This document shows positions 27,314 to 38,823 of a stretch of 64,000 bases of DNA, in pieces. The stretch comes from Catelliglobosispora koreensis DSM 44566 (GTDB taxonomy: Bacteria > Actinomycetota > Actinomycetes > Mycobacteriales > Micromonosporaceae), in assembly GCF_000379685.1 (NCBI RefSeq), contig NZ_KB903293.1:31774-95773 (forward strand). Reading direction: 5' to 3'. Position 1 is the stretch's first letter. Every line of letters begins with the position of its first letter. A model generated the notes under the pieces. The model saw only the letters and a list, made by a program, of their open reading frames with translations, did no database searches and was not told the origin of the DNA. The position numbers and the translations under genes were made by a program.

Positions 27314-27928
27314 TTATAGCTGAGGTATCTCACCGCCACGCGCGAGTGCCCAGCGCGCCGCGAGTTCCTCGGTCAGATAAGGAGCGCCGTCCTCAATCTC
27401 CTTGGCGATCCGCTCGCACCAGGCGATCTCGCCTTCGTTGCGGGCCATGTTGAGTTCGAGCATCCAGCGGACGTTGGCTGGCTTAATGTCTGGCGCTGCC
27501 CACCCCGACACGATCGCCGCGCGCATTCCCTCATTTGCCGCCCTCAATTGGGTGGCCCGGTTACGCAGCACCGCGACGGTTTCCTGCCGCGGCACCTCAA
27601 ACAGGAACGAGAACGCCGCCATGAACGGATCCACATGGCTCTCCCCCGCGCTCCAGAGATATTGCGACAGCAGATCGCGGAACTGTTCGTATCCCTTCTC
27701 GGTGACCTCGTAAGAGACCCGAGCCGGCCGGCTGCCCACTTGCGACGTGCCCACTTCTCGCAGCGCGCCTTCGTCGACCAGCTTCTTCAGCGCATGGTAG
27801 ACCGATCCGGGCTGGATATTCGCCCACTTATCAGCGTTCCAGCTCAGCAGCTCCCGCCGCACGTCATAGCCGTGTACTGGCTGAAGGATCCGGACGACCC
27901 CGAGGATCATCATGCGCGTGATAGACAC
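27314..27928 (-). CDS. PadR-family transcription regulator
   Basis: A 204-residue regulator: PadR winged helix in the first 90 residues ([38 protein letters not shown]) and the Vir_act_alpha_C-like helical C-terminal domain used for dimerisation. It heads the DrrAB operon and probably represses it. GTG at 27928 or ATG at 27913 could start it. It is divergent from accA over a 66-base gap in which CGTTTAA occurs twice as a direct repeat (27930 and 27978). Confidence 0.9.
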   Translation of the reverse strand: MSITRMMILGVVRILQPVHGYDVRRELLSWNADKWANIQPGSVYHALKKLVDEGALREVGTSQVGSRPARVSYEVTEKGYEQFRDLLSQYLWSAGESHVDPFMAAFSFLFEVPRQETVAVLRNRATQLRAANEGMRAAIVSGWAAPDIKPANVRWMLELNMARNEGEIAWCERIAKEIEDGAPYLTEELAARWALARGGEIPQL

Positions 27929-27994
27929 ACGTTTAAGACTAAGAGGAAAGCATCACAGGGACGTGTTACTGATCGGTCGTTTAAACTCCGCCTC

Positions 27995-29737
27995 ATGGCC
28001 GAGCTGTCCAAAGTGTTGATCGCTAACCGGGGCGAAATCGCCGTCCGGGTCATCCGCGCCTGCCGCGACGCCGGGCTGGGCAGCGTCGCTGTGTATGCCG
28101 ACGGCGACCGGGACGCCCTGCACGCCAGGATGGCTGATGAGGCCTACGCGCTCGATGGCGTTACCAGCGCGGAGACCTATCTGCGCATCGACAAGCTTCT
28201 CGACGTAGCCAAGCGGGCCGGCGCTGACGGCGTACACCCTGGATATGGGTTTCTCGCGGAGAATGCTGAGTTCGCCCAGGCGGTGATCGACGCTGGCCTG
28301 ACCTGGATCGGCCCCACGCCGCAAGCCATCAAGGACCTCGGCGACAAGGTGACCGCCCGGCATATCGCGCAAAGAGCAGGTGCCCCGCTGGTACCAGGCA
28401 CGCCTGACCCCGTCGCCCACGCCGATGAGATCGTGGCGTTCGCCAAGCAGCACGGCCTGCCCGTGGCGATCAAGGCCGCGTTCGGCGGTGGCGGCCGTGG
28501 GCTCAAGGTCGCCCGCACGCTGGAAGAGATCCCGGACCTGTTCGAAAGCGCGACGCGGGAAGCGGTCGCGGCGTTCGGCCGGGGCGAGTGTTTCGTCGAG
28601 CGTTACCTGGACAAGCCCCGGCACGTCGAAGCTCAGGTCCTGGCTGACCAGCACGGCAATGTGATCGTGGTCGGCACGCGGGACTGTTCGCTGCAGCGAC
28701 GGCACCAGAAGCTGGTGGAAGAAGCACCCGCGCCGTTCCTGACCGACGAGCAGCGCAGCCAGATCCACGAGTCCGCTAAGGCGATCTGCCGCGAAGCCGG
28801 TTATCACGGCGCCGGAACGGTCGAATATCTCGTGGGCGCCGACGGGACAGTGTCCTTTTTGGAGGTCAACACGCGTCTTCAGGTTGAGCACCCGGTGACC
28901 GAGGAGACCGCTGGCATCGACTTGGTACGCGAGCAGTTCCGCGTCGCCTCTGGCGAGAAGCTGCGTTTCACGCAAGACCCCACGCCCCGTGGGCACTCAA
29001 TTGAGTTCCGCATCAACGGTGAGGACCCGGGCCGCAACTTCCTGCCCGCCCCCGGAACGGTGACGAAGCTGAATCTCCCCGAGGGCCCTGGCGTGCGCGT
29101 GGACACCGGCATCGAGGAAGGCAACGCGATCAGCGGCAACTTCGACTCGCTGCTGGCGAAGGTCATCATCACGGGTGAAACCCGGACCGAGGCACTTGAA
29201 AGAGCAAGAAGAGCACTGGACGAAATGATCGTCGAGGGCATGGCCACGGCACTGCCGTTCCACCGGGCGATCGTGCGGGACAAGGCTTTCGTCGACTTCA
29301 CCGTCCACACGCGCTGGATCGAAACGGAGTGGGACAACACGGTTGCGCCGTTCCAGGGTGCGTCCGAACCCGACGATGAGGCACCACGCCAGAAGATTGT
29401 CGTCGAAGTTGGCGGCAAGCGGCTTGAGGTTTCGCTTCCGCGACAAGCGACAGCGGCGGCTGCCACAGCGGTGGGCCCGAAACCCAAGCGGGCGGCCAAG
29501 AAGTCGGGCGGGGTAAAGGCGAGCGGCGATTCGCTAGCCGCACCGATGCAGGGCACGATCGTGAAGCTCGCCGTCGCCGAAGGGGACACGGTCGCCGAGG
29601 GCGACACCATCGTCGTGCTGGAAGCCATGAAGATGGAACAGCCACTGAACGCGCACAAGGCTGGTGTCGTCACGGGACTCAAGGCCACTGTCGGCGAGGT
29701 TGTGCAGAGCGGCGCCGTTCTGTGCGAAATTAAGTGA
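27995..29737 (+). CDS. accA: acyl-CoA carboxylase alpha subunit (biotin carboxylase + BCCP)
   Basis: About 580 residues, AccA3/PccA type. Biotin carboxylase/ATP-grasp domain at 1-450 ([45 protein letters not shown]), then an Ala/Lys-rich linker, then a biotinyl domain with EAMKMEQP, in which K546 is biotinylated by BirA. With PccB and AccE it forms the propionyl/acetyl-CoA carboxylase. ATG 27995 opens directly at the conserved N-terminus; no ribosome site is obvious, so the mRNA may be leaderless. The open frame extends upstream over padR but is not coding there. Confidence 0.96.
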   Translation: MAELSKVLIANRGEIAVRVIRACRDAGLGSVAVYADGDRDALHARMADEAYALDGVTSAETYLRIDKLLDVAKRAGADGVHPGYGFLAENAEFAQAVIDAGLTWIGPTPQAIKDLGDKVTARHIAQRAGAPLVPGTPDPVAHADEIVAFAKQHGLPVAIKAAFGGGGRGLKVARTLEEIPDLFESATREAVAAFGRGECFVERYLDKPRHVEAQVLADQHGNVIVVGTRDCSLQRRHQKLVEEAPAPFLTDEQRSQIHESAKAICREAGYHGAGTVEYLVGADGTVSFLEVNTRLQVEHPVTEETAGIDLVREQFRVASGEKLRFTQDPTPRGHSIEFRINGEDPGRNFLPAPGTVTKLNLPEGPGVRVDTGIEEGNAISGNFDSLLAKVIITGETRTEALERARRALDEMIVEGMATALPFHRAIVRDKAFVDFTVHTRWIETEWDNTVAPFQGASEPDDEAPRQKIVVEVGGKRLEVSLPRQATAAAATAVGPKPKRAAKKSGGVKASGDSLAAPMQGTIVKLAVAEGDTVAEGDTIVVLEAMKMEQPLNAHKAGVVTGLKATVGEVVQSGAVLCEIK

Positions 29738-29738
29738 C

Positions 29739-30083
29739 GTGGACAGACTTGAGGGCTTCACCGGCGTCTACCGGGATTTCGTGCACGAGCGGGACTGGGA
29801 ACAGTTCCACACGCCTAAGAACCTAGCCATGGCGTTGGCCGGCGAGGTGGGCGAGCTGGTCGCCGAATTCCAATGGCTGACGCCGGAACAGGCCGGTCAG
29901 GTGATGGCTGACCCAGCACACGGGCAGCGGGTCAAGGACGAGATCGGCGACGTCATGATCTACCTGACCGGGCTGGCCGATGTGCTGGGCATCGACCTCG
30001 TTGAGGCAGCGGAGCAAAAGCTTGCCAAAGCGGCGCTGCGCTACACGGTCGAGACACACAAAGGCAGCGTTTCTAAGGCCTAG
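29739..30083 (+). CDS. MazG-like nucleotide pyrophosphohydrolase
   Basis: A 114-residue all-alpha NTP pyrophosphohydrolase of the MazG/RS21-C6 (dCTPase) type. The metal-binding motif is split between AGEVGELVAEF and KDEIGDVMIYL (EXXE...EXXD). It removes aberrant or excess dNTPs. GTG 29739 begins one base after the accA stop, so it is co-translated. The end overlaps the convergent ABC permease gene by 11 bases. Confidence 0.88.
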   Translation: MDRLEGFTGVYRDFVHERDWEQFHTPKNLAMALAGEVGELVAEFQWLTPEQAGQVMADPAHGQRVKDEIGDVMIYLTGLADVLGIDLVEAAEQKLAKAALRYTVETHKGSVSKA

Positions 30084-30735
30084 CTCGCCGCAACCGGGAA
30101 TATCCAAAAAGGACAGCCGCCGTCCAGGCGAGTGCCCAGGCGGTTATGCCTAACGCTTGCGGCAGGGATCCATCGGTGTTCACATAACGGGCCGCTGACA
30201 TCAGCGGTGGCGCCAACCACGGAGCCGGGAAACCCCTGAGCCCCAGCACAATGGCGAGCACGGCACCGGTCGCCAGCACCATCGCGCCGGCACCGGCGGT
30301 ACGGCTGATCGCACGGCTAGCCATGGCGCCCAAGGCAACCGCTGGCGGCACCGCGATGAGGTGCACCCATAGTCCTTCCGCCAGCGCGAGACCCTCGTCA
30401 GCGGAGACCCCACCCACGGCCCATGGCAGCACCATGCCTAACAGGACGGTCACGCAAGTTGTTGCCGCGCCAGCGAGCAGACCGTTGACGAGTTCGCGAT
30501 GACGCGATCCCAGAGCGGTGATGGCGATGTGCCGCTGCACGTCTGGCTCGACGTCGAGCAGAATCTTCACCTGCCACGCGAACACGGGAAACAGCACAAT
30601 CGCTGACATGCCATAGGCTTCGGCGGCCCGTGCCTGACCTCCACCGTAGAGCACGCTCAGCACCGCGAGCGCCGCTAACAGTGGTACGACGGCGATTTGC
30701 GTGTGCAAGTAGGCCGCCAGCCGCATTCTGATCAT
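30073..30735 (-). CDS. ABC exporter membrane subunit, uncharacterised
   Basis: A 220-residue protein with six predicted membrane segments (TQIAVVPLLAALAVLSVLYG, GMSAIVLFPVFAWQVKILLD). It is translated in ATGA overlap with the ATPase upstream, so it is that ATPase's membrane partner. The layout is close to small ABC-2 exporters such as heme CcmB-like units, but nothing fixes the substrate. Confidence 0.78.
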   Translation of the reverse strand: MIRMRLAAYLHTQIAVVPLLAALAVLSVLYGGGQARAAEAYGMSAIVLFPVFAWQVKILLDVEPDVQRHIAITALGSRHRELVNGLLAGAATTCVTVLLGMVLPWAVGGVSADEGLALAEGLWVHLIAVPPAVALGAMASRAISRTAGAGAMVLATGAVLAIVLGLRGFPAPWLAPPLMSAARYVNTDGSLPQALGITAWALAWTAAVLFGYSRLRRARP

Positions 30736-31442
30736 CGCCGCACCGCCACGACATCGTGACCGTCGGCTCGCAGGCGCTTGGCTACGTCATCGGCCTGCAT
30801 TGGATCAACCGCGATCTCAATGACAGCTTTGTGTGGGGTGCCTTCACCGACCAGCAACGAGCCGTCGTGCACGGTCCAGACAACGGCGTGCGGCAACTTC
30901 ACGGTCTCCCCACGATGGTCGCTAACGAGCACGATGCCGCCTTCATCGGTCACCTCTGCGATGATTCCGCTGACCGCCGCCCGGGTTTGCGCGTCGAGCC
31001 CTTCCCACGGTTCGTCGAGCACGAGCAGCCCTGGGCGCACGAGAAGTGCTTGTGCCAGACCAACTTTTTGCGCACTGCCCTTTGACAGCTCGCCGAGTTT
31101 CGTGTGGAGGAAAGGTGTCAGGTGCAGTCGCTCTACCCACTCGTCGATAGCCGTTGACGGTGCGCGGCGGATCGCTGCCATGTGCCTTAGATAGGCCAGA
31201 GCCGTGAACGGCTGTGCCGCGGGAAACCGCTCCGGCACCCAGCCAACGATGGCCGGCCTGTCAGCGACCGTCCCCTTGTCACACGCCCGGATGCCCGCGA
31301 CGGCACTGAGCAAAGTGGACTTTCCCGCACCGTTACGGCCGTGCACCACGGCCACCTCACCGGGCGCGAGCGTCGCCGATACGGACCGCAGCACCCACGG
31401 TGCCCGGCGCCCATAACGGATCCAGAGACCGTCCAGCCGCAT
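30732..31442 (-). CDS. ABC transporter ATPase
   Basis: A 236-residue ATPase: Walker A VHGRNGAGKSTLLSAVAG, signature LSKGSAQKVGLAQA (Gly-Ser-Ala variant of the usual LSGGQ), Walker B LLVLDEPWEGLD, switch SDHRGE in place of the common H-loop sequence. Forms a two-gene operon with the permease (4-base overlap). The substrate is unknown. Confidence 0.88.
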   Translation of the reverse strand: MRLDGLWIRYGRRAPWVLRSVSATLAPGEVAVVHGRNGAGKSTLLSAVAGIRACDKGTVADRPAIVGWVPERFPAAQPFTALAYLRHMAAIRRAPSTAIDEWVERLHLTPFLHTKLGELSKGSAQKVGLAQALLVRPGLLVLDEPWEGLDAQTRAAVSGIIAEVTDEGGIVLVSDHRGETVKLPHAVVWTVHDGSLLVGEGTPHKAVIEIAVDPMQADDVAKRLRADGHDVVAVRR

Positions 31443-31460
31443 CCGGCCAGTGTGCCAGCG

Positions 31461-33004
<1,544 letters not shown>

Positions 33005-33007
<3 letters not shown>

Positions 33008-34489
33008 GGCACCTGCATAGAGCCGCGAGATGTCAACAAGTTCTACCTCTGATCTAGCTGCTGCCTGTTTACGCAGTTCAACGCTGAAACCAGCGCGGCC
33101 GAACAAAAGCAGCTTCACCTCAGATGCCAGCTTGTCCTGAGGAATGAGTCCGCGTAGATGGTCTAGCCGGATCAGCTCAGCCACGCCAACCGGCGACGAT
33201 GTTCCCTTCGCTTCGCCCAGGGCGACGATGCGCTTCGGCTCGTAGGCCACATCGATGGTGGCGACCACATCGATCTCATGGCTATGCCCATGTTCCATAC
33301 ACGCGATAACTGCTGGCCGCACCTGGTTCGGCCAGCCAAGTAGATCAGGCGGAGCGTACTTGAGTGTCCATTCACGGGCGATGTCCTCAAAGTGCGGACC
33401 GTAGATTTTCGCCTCAACCGTGTCCTGATGAGACAGCCAGACGTCTCGGCCACCGAGCGCCACGAGCTGCGGTTCATGACGCCGCATGAGCAAATGATGA
33501 AGGCGGATAACTGGCTCTGTTAAGCGGTAAATTGGTCGCCGCTCGACCAGACCGTCTTCCACCTTCTCGGCTAACCTGATCTCCTCAAGAACCGTAAGTG
33601 GGTGCGCCAGAGCGCTGTCAGGCCGCCCGAGCCGTACGGCAATCTCGCTACGCCGGGCCGCTCCAGTCGCGATCGCCTGCAGAACGCTGAAATAGAGTGC
33701 GGCGTCAGTAACCTCCGGCTGTTCCTGAAGCAAGATGTTGCCTTCGCGGAACATCGCCGACGCTGGGTTCAGCAAGCCACGCAGCACCCAGGGAACAAAG
33801 TCACGCTCGGATTTCACTGGGCCGTCGCTCATCGCCAGATACGCAGGCGTACCCCCGGCGAGGGCATTGACACGGAAGGCTAAGTCAGGGTTGCCAGCCA
33901 GCCCCCAGAACTGTGCTGCCTCTCGGTAGCCAAGCGGCGCGACAGCGAGTTCAAGCGTCGCGCGTCCGCGCAGGGGTGCTGATCCGCCGAGAAGCTTCCG
34001 CATTGTTGTCAGGGCGCTCCCACACAGGATGAGTCGGGTGCGGCTTTGCCGCATAGCCCGGCTGCGTGGACTCATCGCGATCTGAATGAGCGATGGCAAG
34101 GCTGGCTGGTCTAGCAGCAGATGCGGGAACTCATCCAGCACGACTAGAACTGGCTTGTCGCCACGCTCTCCAAGCCGCATGAGCGCGTCGATCGCCTCTT
34201 CCCAATCGGCGAACCGGACCGGCTCCCCGGTTTGCACGAAGTCGCGATACGCCTGGCTCAATGCTTCGAGATTTCCAGGACCATACTGCTCCGACGCGGT
34301 GAACATGAGGCCGCCAGTTGCCTCTGCCAGCAGCTCCAGCATGAATGTTTTGCCTTGGCGTCGGCGTCCATAGACAAGCCCCAGCGCAGCTCCAGCATCG
34401 AGCTTGGTCGCGAAGCGGACGAGGTTTTCCCATTCCACGTCACGCTCGACTAGCTCAACGGGCTTGTCCAGCACCGACAACTCCTTCAT
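33005..34489 (-). CDS. AAA ATPase with DUF234-type C-terminus, probably acquired
   Basis: A 494-residue archaeal-type ATPase. Walker A is YGRRRQGKT (41-48), Walker B VLVVLDEFPHLL, sensor region LILCGSALTTMRKLL, then a winged helix and a DUF234-like PD-(D/E)XK-resembling domain (HEIDVVA...RIVALGEAK), with the nuclease-like D and ExK present. Cellular role unknown; such ATPases are often linked to mobile or defence contexts. The gene has visibly lower GC than its neighbours and is bracketed by unrelated palindromes, the upstream one covering its ATG. These point to horizontal transfer as a single-gene unit. Confidence 0.85.
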
Positions 34490-34526
34490 CGCAACTTCAG
34501 TTATGGTAACTCAAGTTGCGATGAAG
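34484..34526. promoter_or_regulatory. 43-bp near-perfect palindrome over the ATPase start
   Basis: Arms 34484-34503 and 34507-34526 (20 bases each, one mismatch, 3-base centre) include the ATG of the ATPase gene. An RNA hairpin would hide the start codon and protein binding would silence the promoter, so strong autoregulation is likely. Confidence 0.7.
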
Positions 34527-34536
34527 TGTTTCATCA

Positions 34537-35940
34537 TCATTCGGCGACGTGCTGCATGAGCTGGCGGGCGGCTTCGGAGATGGAGCCGGACAGCGACGGG
34601 TAGATGGTGATGGTGTGGGCGACCTGGTCGACGGTCAGGTGGTTCTCGACCGCGATCGTGATCGGCATGATGAGTTCACTGGCGCGTGGGGCGACGACGA
34701 CGCCGCCGATGACGATGCCGCTTGTGGGGCGGCAGAACAGTTTGATGAAGCCGTCGTCGAGGCCAGCCATCTTGGCGCGGGCGTTGCCGGCCAGGGGCAG
34801 CATCACTTCACGCGCAAGGGTTTTGCCATTGTCCACATCGGACTGTGAGACGCCGACCGTGGCGAGTTCAGGGTCGGTGAAGACGTTGGCCGCCACGGTG
34901 CGCAGGCGCAGCGGGGCGACAGCCTCGCCGAGCGCGTGCCACATGGCGATGCGGCCCTGCATCGCCGCGACACTGGCCAGCGGCAGGACGCCGGTGCAGT
35001 CGCCCGCGGCATAAATGCCGGGAACGTTGGTGCGCGAGACGCGGTCGACGGTCACGTAACCGCCGGGGCCAACGGCCACGCCATATTCGGCCAGGCCCAG
35101 GTCGGCGGTGTTGGGCACGGAACCGACCGCCATCAGCGCGTGCGATCCCTCGACCACGCGGCCGTCGGACAACGTGACCTGCACGCCGTCGCCAGCGCGC
35201 AGCACCGAGTCCGCACGGGAGTTGTTGAGGATCGTCATGCCCCGCGCCCGGAAGACCCGCTCGATCGCCATGGCGGCGTCGGCGTCCTCGTGCGGCATGA
35301 CCCGGTCGCGGCTCGACACGAGGGTCACGCGAACACCCATGGCCAGGTAGGCACTGGCGAACTCGGCACCGGTCACGCCGGAGCCGATGACGATCAGGTG
35401 CGCCGGAAGCTCAGGCAGGTCGTAAACCTGCCGCCAAGTCAGGATGCGCTCGCCGTCGGGCACAGCCGAGGGAAGCCGGCGTGGTGTCGCCCCAGTCGCG
35501 ATCAAGACGGTTGACGCATCGATGAAATACTCAGCGTTACCGTCGTGTGGCGCAACGGCGATCCGGTGAGTGTGCCCGAGAGTGTCGTCACCCAGACGGG
35601 CTGTGCCATGGATCAAGGTCACACCGGCCTTGATCAGCTTGGCTTGGATGTCTCGCGACTGCGCTAAAGCGAGCCGTTTGACGCGACCGTGAACCGCTGA
35701 GGCATCGACTGTGATCGCTTCAAGACCGTCCGAGTGGATCCCGAATTCCTCGGTGTCGCGATACCCGGTTACCACCTCTGAGCTGGCGATAAAGGTTTTC
35801 GACGGCACACAGTCGTCGAGCACGCAAGCCCCGCCGGCACCCGCCGCTTCCACCACCGTCACGTCGGCATCCAGTTGCGCGGCGACGAGTGCCGCCTCAT
35901 AGCCGGCCGGCCCGCCACCAATGATCACGATGCGATTCAC
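34537..35940 (-). CDS. lpdA: NAD(P)H-quinone dehydrogenase, LpdA type
   Basis: A 467-residue FAD flavoprotein with GGGPAGYEAAL at the FAD site, a disulfide-like pair C39/C44 (ACVLDDCVPSKT), a second Rossmann fold (VIGSGVTGAEFASAYLAMG) and YAAGDCTG. The C-terminal His-Glu dyad of dihydrolipoamide dehydrogenase is missing (YPSLSG in place of HPTLSE), as in M. tuberculosis LpdA (Rv3303c), which reduces quinones and is not part of 2-oxoacid complexes. ATG start. It is divergent from the GGCT-like gene, echoing Rv3303c-Rv3304. Confidence 0.92.
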   Translation of the reverse strand: MNRIVIIGGGPAGYEAALVAAQLDADVTVVEAAGAGGACVLDDCVPSKTFIASSEVVTGYRDTEEFGIHSDGLEAITVDASAVHGRVKRLALAQSRDIQAKLIKAGVTLIHGTARLGDDTLGHTHRIAVAPHDGNAEYFIDASTVLIATGATPRRLPSAVPDGERILTWRQVYDLPELPAHLIVIGSGVTGAEFASAYLAMGVRVTLVSSRDRVMPHEDADAAMAIERVFRARGMTILNNSRADSVLRAGDGVQVTLSDGRVVEGSHALMAVGSVPNTADLGLAEYGVAVGPGGYVTVDRVSRTNVPGIYAAGDCTGVLPLASVAAMQGRIAMWHALGEAVAPLRLRTVAANVFTDPELATVGVSQSDVDNGKTLAREVMLPLAGNARAKMAGLDDGFIKLFCRPTSGIVIGGVVVAPRASELIMPITIAVENHLTVDQVAHTITIYPSLSGSISEAARQLMQHVAE

Positions 35941-36022
35941 GGGTCCATTGTCTACGACGGCGCGACAGTGACACGCACCGGCGTATTCTCACGGAGCGCC
36001 TAAGCGGGATATCGTCATCGCC

Positions 36023-36478
36023 GTGCGTCATTACGCTGCGTACGGATCGAACTTGGACCCGGGGCGGATGCGGGCTTACTGTCCGCACTCCCCGATGGTC
36101 GGTGTCGGCTGGCTCGAAAATTGGCGGCTGACCTTTGCCGGCGAGGAGCTCGTGGGCTGGGAGGGCGCTGTCACGACGATCGTGGAGTCCCCCGGCGATC
36201 GTGTCTTCGTGGCGCTCTATGACGTGCACCCTTGGGACGAAGCCCGGCTCGACGAGGTCGAGGGGGTGAGTTCCGGCACCTACACCAAGCTGCACCTGCG
36301 GGTGGCCACTTTGGATGGTGAGGTGACGGCCTGGGTCTATGCCTTCCACGGTTTCGAGGGCGGGCTGCCCACAGCGTGGTACCTGACCGAGATCGCCAAC
36401 GCGGCGGAGAAGGCCGGTGCGCCGGATGACTACGTCAGAGCCCTGCGCTCCCGGCCGACCCGGACGAATCAGCTGTAG
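36023..36478 (+). CDS. gamma-glutamylcyclotransferase-like protein
   Basis: A 151-residue GGCT fold. YGSNL (residues 7-11) is the substrate loop and the LDEVEGVSSGTY region holds the likely catalytic Glu. The family cleaves gamma-glutamyl compounds to pyroglutamate, or gamma-glutamylamines; the natural substrate here is not known. GTG start. Overlaps the convergent GNAT gene by 10 bases. Confidence 0.88.
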   Translation: MRHYAAYGSNLDPGRMRAYCPHSPMVGVGWLENWRLTFAGEELVGWEGAVTTIVESPGDRVFVALYDVHPWDEARLDEVEGVSSGTYTKLHLRVATLDGEVTAWVYAFHGFEGGLPTAWYLTEIANAAEKAGAPDDYVRALRSRPTRTNQL

Positions 36479-37359
36479 TCCTGCTCGTAGATGTTGGCAC
36501 GGTAAGCCGGGGTCATACCGACGCCGGTGTAGAGCCGGATCGCCTCCGTCGGGTTAGCCAGGTCGACGCCGAGGCCGGCTTGCGGGTACCCCTTGGTGCT
36601 GTAAATCTGGAAAGCGGCGGCCAGGAGTGACCGGCCGACCCCGCGTTTGCGAAATTCCCTAAGCACGGCAAGGTTTTGCACCCAGCCTTCGGGGTCGCCT
36701 TCCGAGGCCTTGCTCTGCAGCGCGCCCGCGAGCTGACCGTCCACAAGCGCCACTAGCCACTCATCCCAGTCAACGTGACGCTCGCCGACATAGCGGGAAA
36801 GCCACTGCTCATAGCTCGTGGGACGGTAGTCAGGCGTGTCCCGGAACGCCGTGTCGATGATGCTGTAGAAGGCGGGCAGCTCCTCCTGCGTCACCGGCCG
36901 CACTTCAACGCCGGGCGCTGGTTCGAGCGCGACCGGGAGCGTGATCTGCATCCGGGCGTACTGCTTGAGGAACGTGAAGCCCGCATCCTCAATCGAGGCG
37001 ATCCACGCCAACTCGGTCGGGATCGCGCCCGCACGGGCGTTCTTGCCCCGTTCCTTGACGGCAGCCGTCATGCGAGCGAGCAGCGGACGCTGGGCGGGCA
37101 GGCCGCCCTCGGGATGGACGTAGACCTCGACGAAGTCACGCGGACCGTCGGTCGCGTTGTCGAGGTAACCCCAGCCCATGATTTCGCCAGCGGGACCGGT
37201 GGCCACCACCGACACGGGACCCTCCAAAGCCAGCTTGACGTCTGACGGGTCGAAATCAGCGAAGCCAACCGCGACCATGTCACTGGCGTGCACAAGGGCA
37301 AGCAGGTCGGGGGCGTCTTCGCTGGTCGTGGGGCGGGTCGCCCATCCACTTGGCAGCAT
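36469..37359 (-). CDS. GNAT-family acetyltransferase
   Basis: About 296 residues. The C-terminal GNAT domain shows the acetyl-CoA loop LREFRKRGVGRSLLAAAF and a following NPTEAIRLYTGVGM. The N-terminal half is a second, degenerate GNAT-like domain, as in tandem-domain mycothiol-synthase-like proteins; there is no proof it is MshD. ATG 37359 is preferred to TTG 37368. It follows the SCO6745-like gene at once on the same strand. Confidence 0.85.
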   Translation of the reverse strand: MLPSGWATRPTTSEDAPDLLALVHASDMVAVGFADFDPSDVKLALEGPVSVVATGPAGEIMGWGYLDNATDGPRDFVEVYVHPEGGLPAQRPLLARMTAAVKERGKNARAGAIPTELAWIASIEDAGFTFLKQYARMQITLPVALEPAPGVEVRPVTQEELPAFYSIIDTAFRDTPDYRPTSYEQWLSRYVGERHVDWDEWLVALVDGQLAGALQSKASEGDPEGWVQNLAVLREFRKRGVGRSLLAAAFQIYSTKGYPQAGLGVDLANPTEAIRLYTGVGMTPAYRANIYEQDYS

Positions 37360-37369
37360 GCCCGACAAG

Positions 37370-38149
37370 CTAGCTCAACTTCGCGTGCTTGCGCGCTTCA
37401 TTTACGAGCGTGACGAACTCGGTGCGCTCGGCCGGGGAAAGCACCTTAAGAGCCTGCCCGGCCAGGTGGTCGGCGACACTGTCCGCCCACGCGCGCCTTC
37501 GGATCAAAGGACCTATCGGGGGGTACGGCGGTTGCCAGCCATACGCGACGGCGGAGGCTTCGCCCTCGGGTCCAGCGATCAGCGCCTGCACCGGCGTCAA
37601 GCCACTAGCGCGTACAGCCACCAGGAGCGCGCCTGCGCGATGTTCATGCAACAAGTGCATGGCGATGGCGGCCCGGGCTCCCGGACCGTCCAGCGGCCCG
37701 CTGGTCAGCCCGTCCAGCGACGCCCTCCCACTTGGCAACGGCATCGCCCGCCAGGCGGCGAACAACGGCATCCCGGCGGCATCGGCGCTAACGGCGACAG
37801 TTTCCGCCAGCGTCACGAGGCGAGCGATCTTGGGAGCGTCCTCTAGCTTGTCCGCTCCCCACCGGGAACACTCGGCCAGCACGTGAGCGGCCACTTTGGA
37901 CGGTGTCAGCACCGACCGCGCCGCCGTCCAGCCATCCCGTACCGCCTCCGGCGAGATCATGCCTAGCGCGGACGCGACCGTGTCGGGACGAACGTCGCCG
38001 AGAGCCCCACCACGCCCGGCCACGTAGAACGCCCAGCCGGTCAGGCCCAGCTCACGGGCGCGCCGCAGCGTCATAGGGCACTGCAGAAACGCCGACCCCA
38101 GCGAGATGACCGCTTTCCTCGTCGCAGCGCCAGCCTGATCCGGATTCAC
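37370..38149 (-). CDS. SCO6745-like conserved actinobacterial protein
   Basis: A 259-residue protein matching the family called SCO6745/SalK-like: CPMTLRRARELGLTGWAFYV, GRGGALGDV, LFAAWRAMPLP and a closing RRRAWADSVADHL. Mostly helical, no known activity; some members sit in biosynthetic clusters. Overlaps the MBL-fold gene upstream by 4 bases (ATGA), so the MBL, SCO6745-like and GNAT genes form one operon. Confidence 0.8.
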   Translation of the reverse strand: MNPDQAGAATRKAVISLGSAFLQCPMTLRRARELGLTGWAFYVAGRGGALGDVRPDTVASALGMISPEAVRDGWTAARSVLTPSKVAAHVLAECSRWGADKLEDAPKIARLVTLAETVAVSADAAGMPLFAAWRAMPLPSGRASLDGLTSGPLDGPGARAAIAMHLLHEHRAGALLVAVRASGLTPVQALIAGPEGEASAVAYGWQPPYPPIGPLIRRRAWADSVADHLAGQALKVLSPAERTEFVTLVNEARKHAKLS

Positions 38150-38784
38150 GAGACGATTGTGGACCCAGGAGCTAGCCGTTCGTAAGGGCAGCCGGACCGT
38201 GCGGTGAGGTGACCGTCCACAAGCGACGCGCTTTTGTCGTTGTCCAGGCAGTCATGCAAGGCGAACGCTCGCCGCGGATTGACCGCGCGCACGAAGTCCA
38301 GCGATTCGGAAAGCTTCAGCCACGGCGCGGATACCGGCACGAACAACGTCTCGATCCGCACGCCCTGCGGCACATCAACCGAGTCACCGGGGTGATACAG
38401 CTTCTCTTCAATGAGATAACCATTGTTTGGTACCAGGGGAATCTCGCGGTAGATCTCGGCGTGCCAGCCACCGAACACTTGGATTCCCAGCCCCGCGGCC
38501 GAGAAAGCGTCCCCCGGGGACACCGGGACGGTCAGCCCCGCCCACTGCCCGGCGAATTTCTCGGCGACCGCCGGGTGGGTGTAGACCACGGCGTCGGGAC
38601 GCTTCTCCAAAGCATCGGCCAGTTTGGCGGCATCGACATGGTCGGCGTGCTCGTGGGTGAGCAGCACGGCGTCAACGCCATCTAAGGCGACCTCGGATTC
38701 GCTCCAAACACCGGGATCAATCACCACAACAGCATCGTTATGTTCAAACCGGAGACAGGCGTGCGAATACTTAATCACTCTCAC
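38146..38784 (-). CDS. MBL-fold metallo-hydrolase
   Basis: About 212 residues with the two-metal signature LTHEHADHVD (H44, H46, D48, H49), a later YLIEEKLYHPGDS motif and a C-terminal HDCLDN. Similar to UlaG-like / N-acyl-hydrolase-like short MBL proteins; substrate unknown. GTG 38784 opens at the conserved RVIKYSHACL strand; the open frame further upstream overlaps the divergent lipoprotein gene and is not coding. First gene of a three-gene operon. Confidence 0.85.
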   Translation of the reverse strand: MRVIKYSHACLRFEHNDAVVVIDPGVWSESEVALDGVDAVLLTHEHADHVDAAKLADALEKRPDAVVYTHPAVAEKFAGQWAGLTVPVSPGDAFSAAGLGIQVFGGWHAEIYREIPLVPNNGYLIEEKLYHPGDSVDVPQGVRIETLFVPVSAPWLKLSESLDFVRAVNPRRAFALHDCLDNDKSASLVDGHLTARSGCPYERLAPGSTIVS

Positions 38785-38823
38785 GAGTGCAACGTTACGG
38801 GCTCCGCGTGCGTCCGCTGTGTC

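Noticed and set aside
27548-27994. Upstream extension of the carboxylase alpha subunit frame
   Set aside because: This part lies over padR on the other strand and precedes the conserved N-terminus [14 protein letters not shown].
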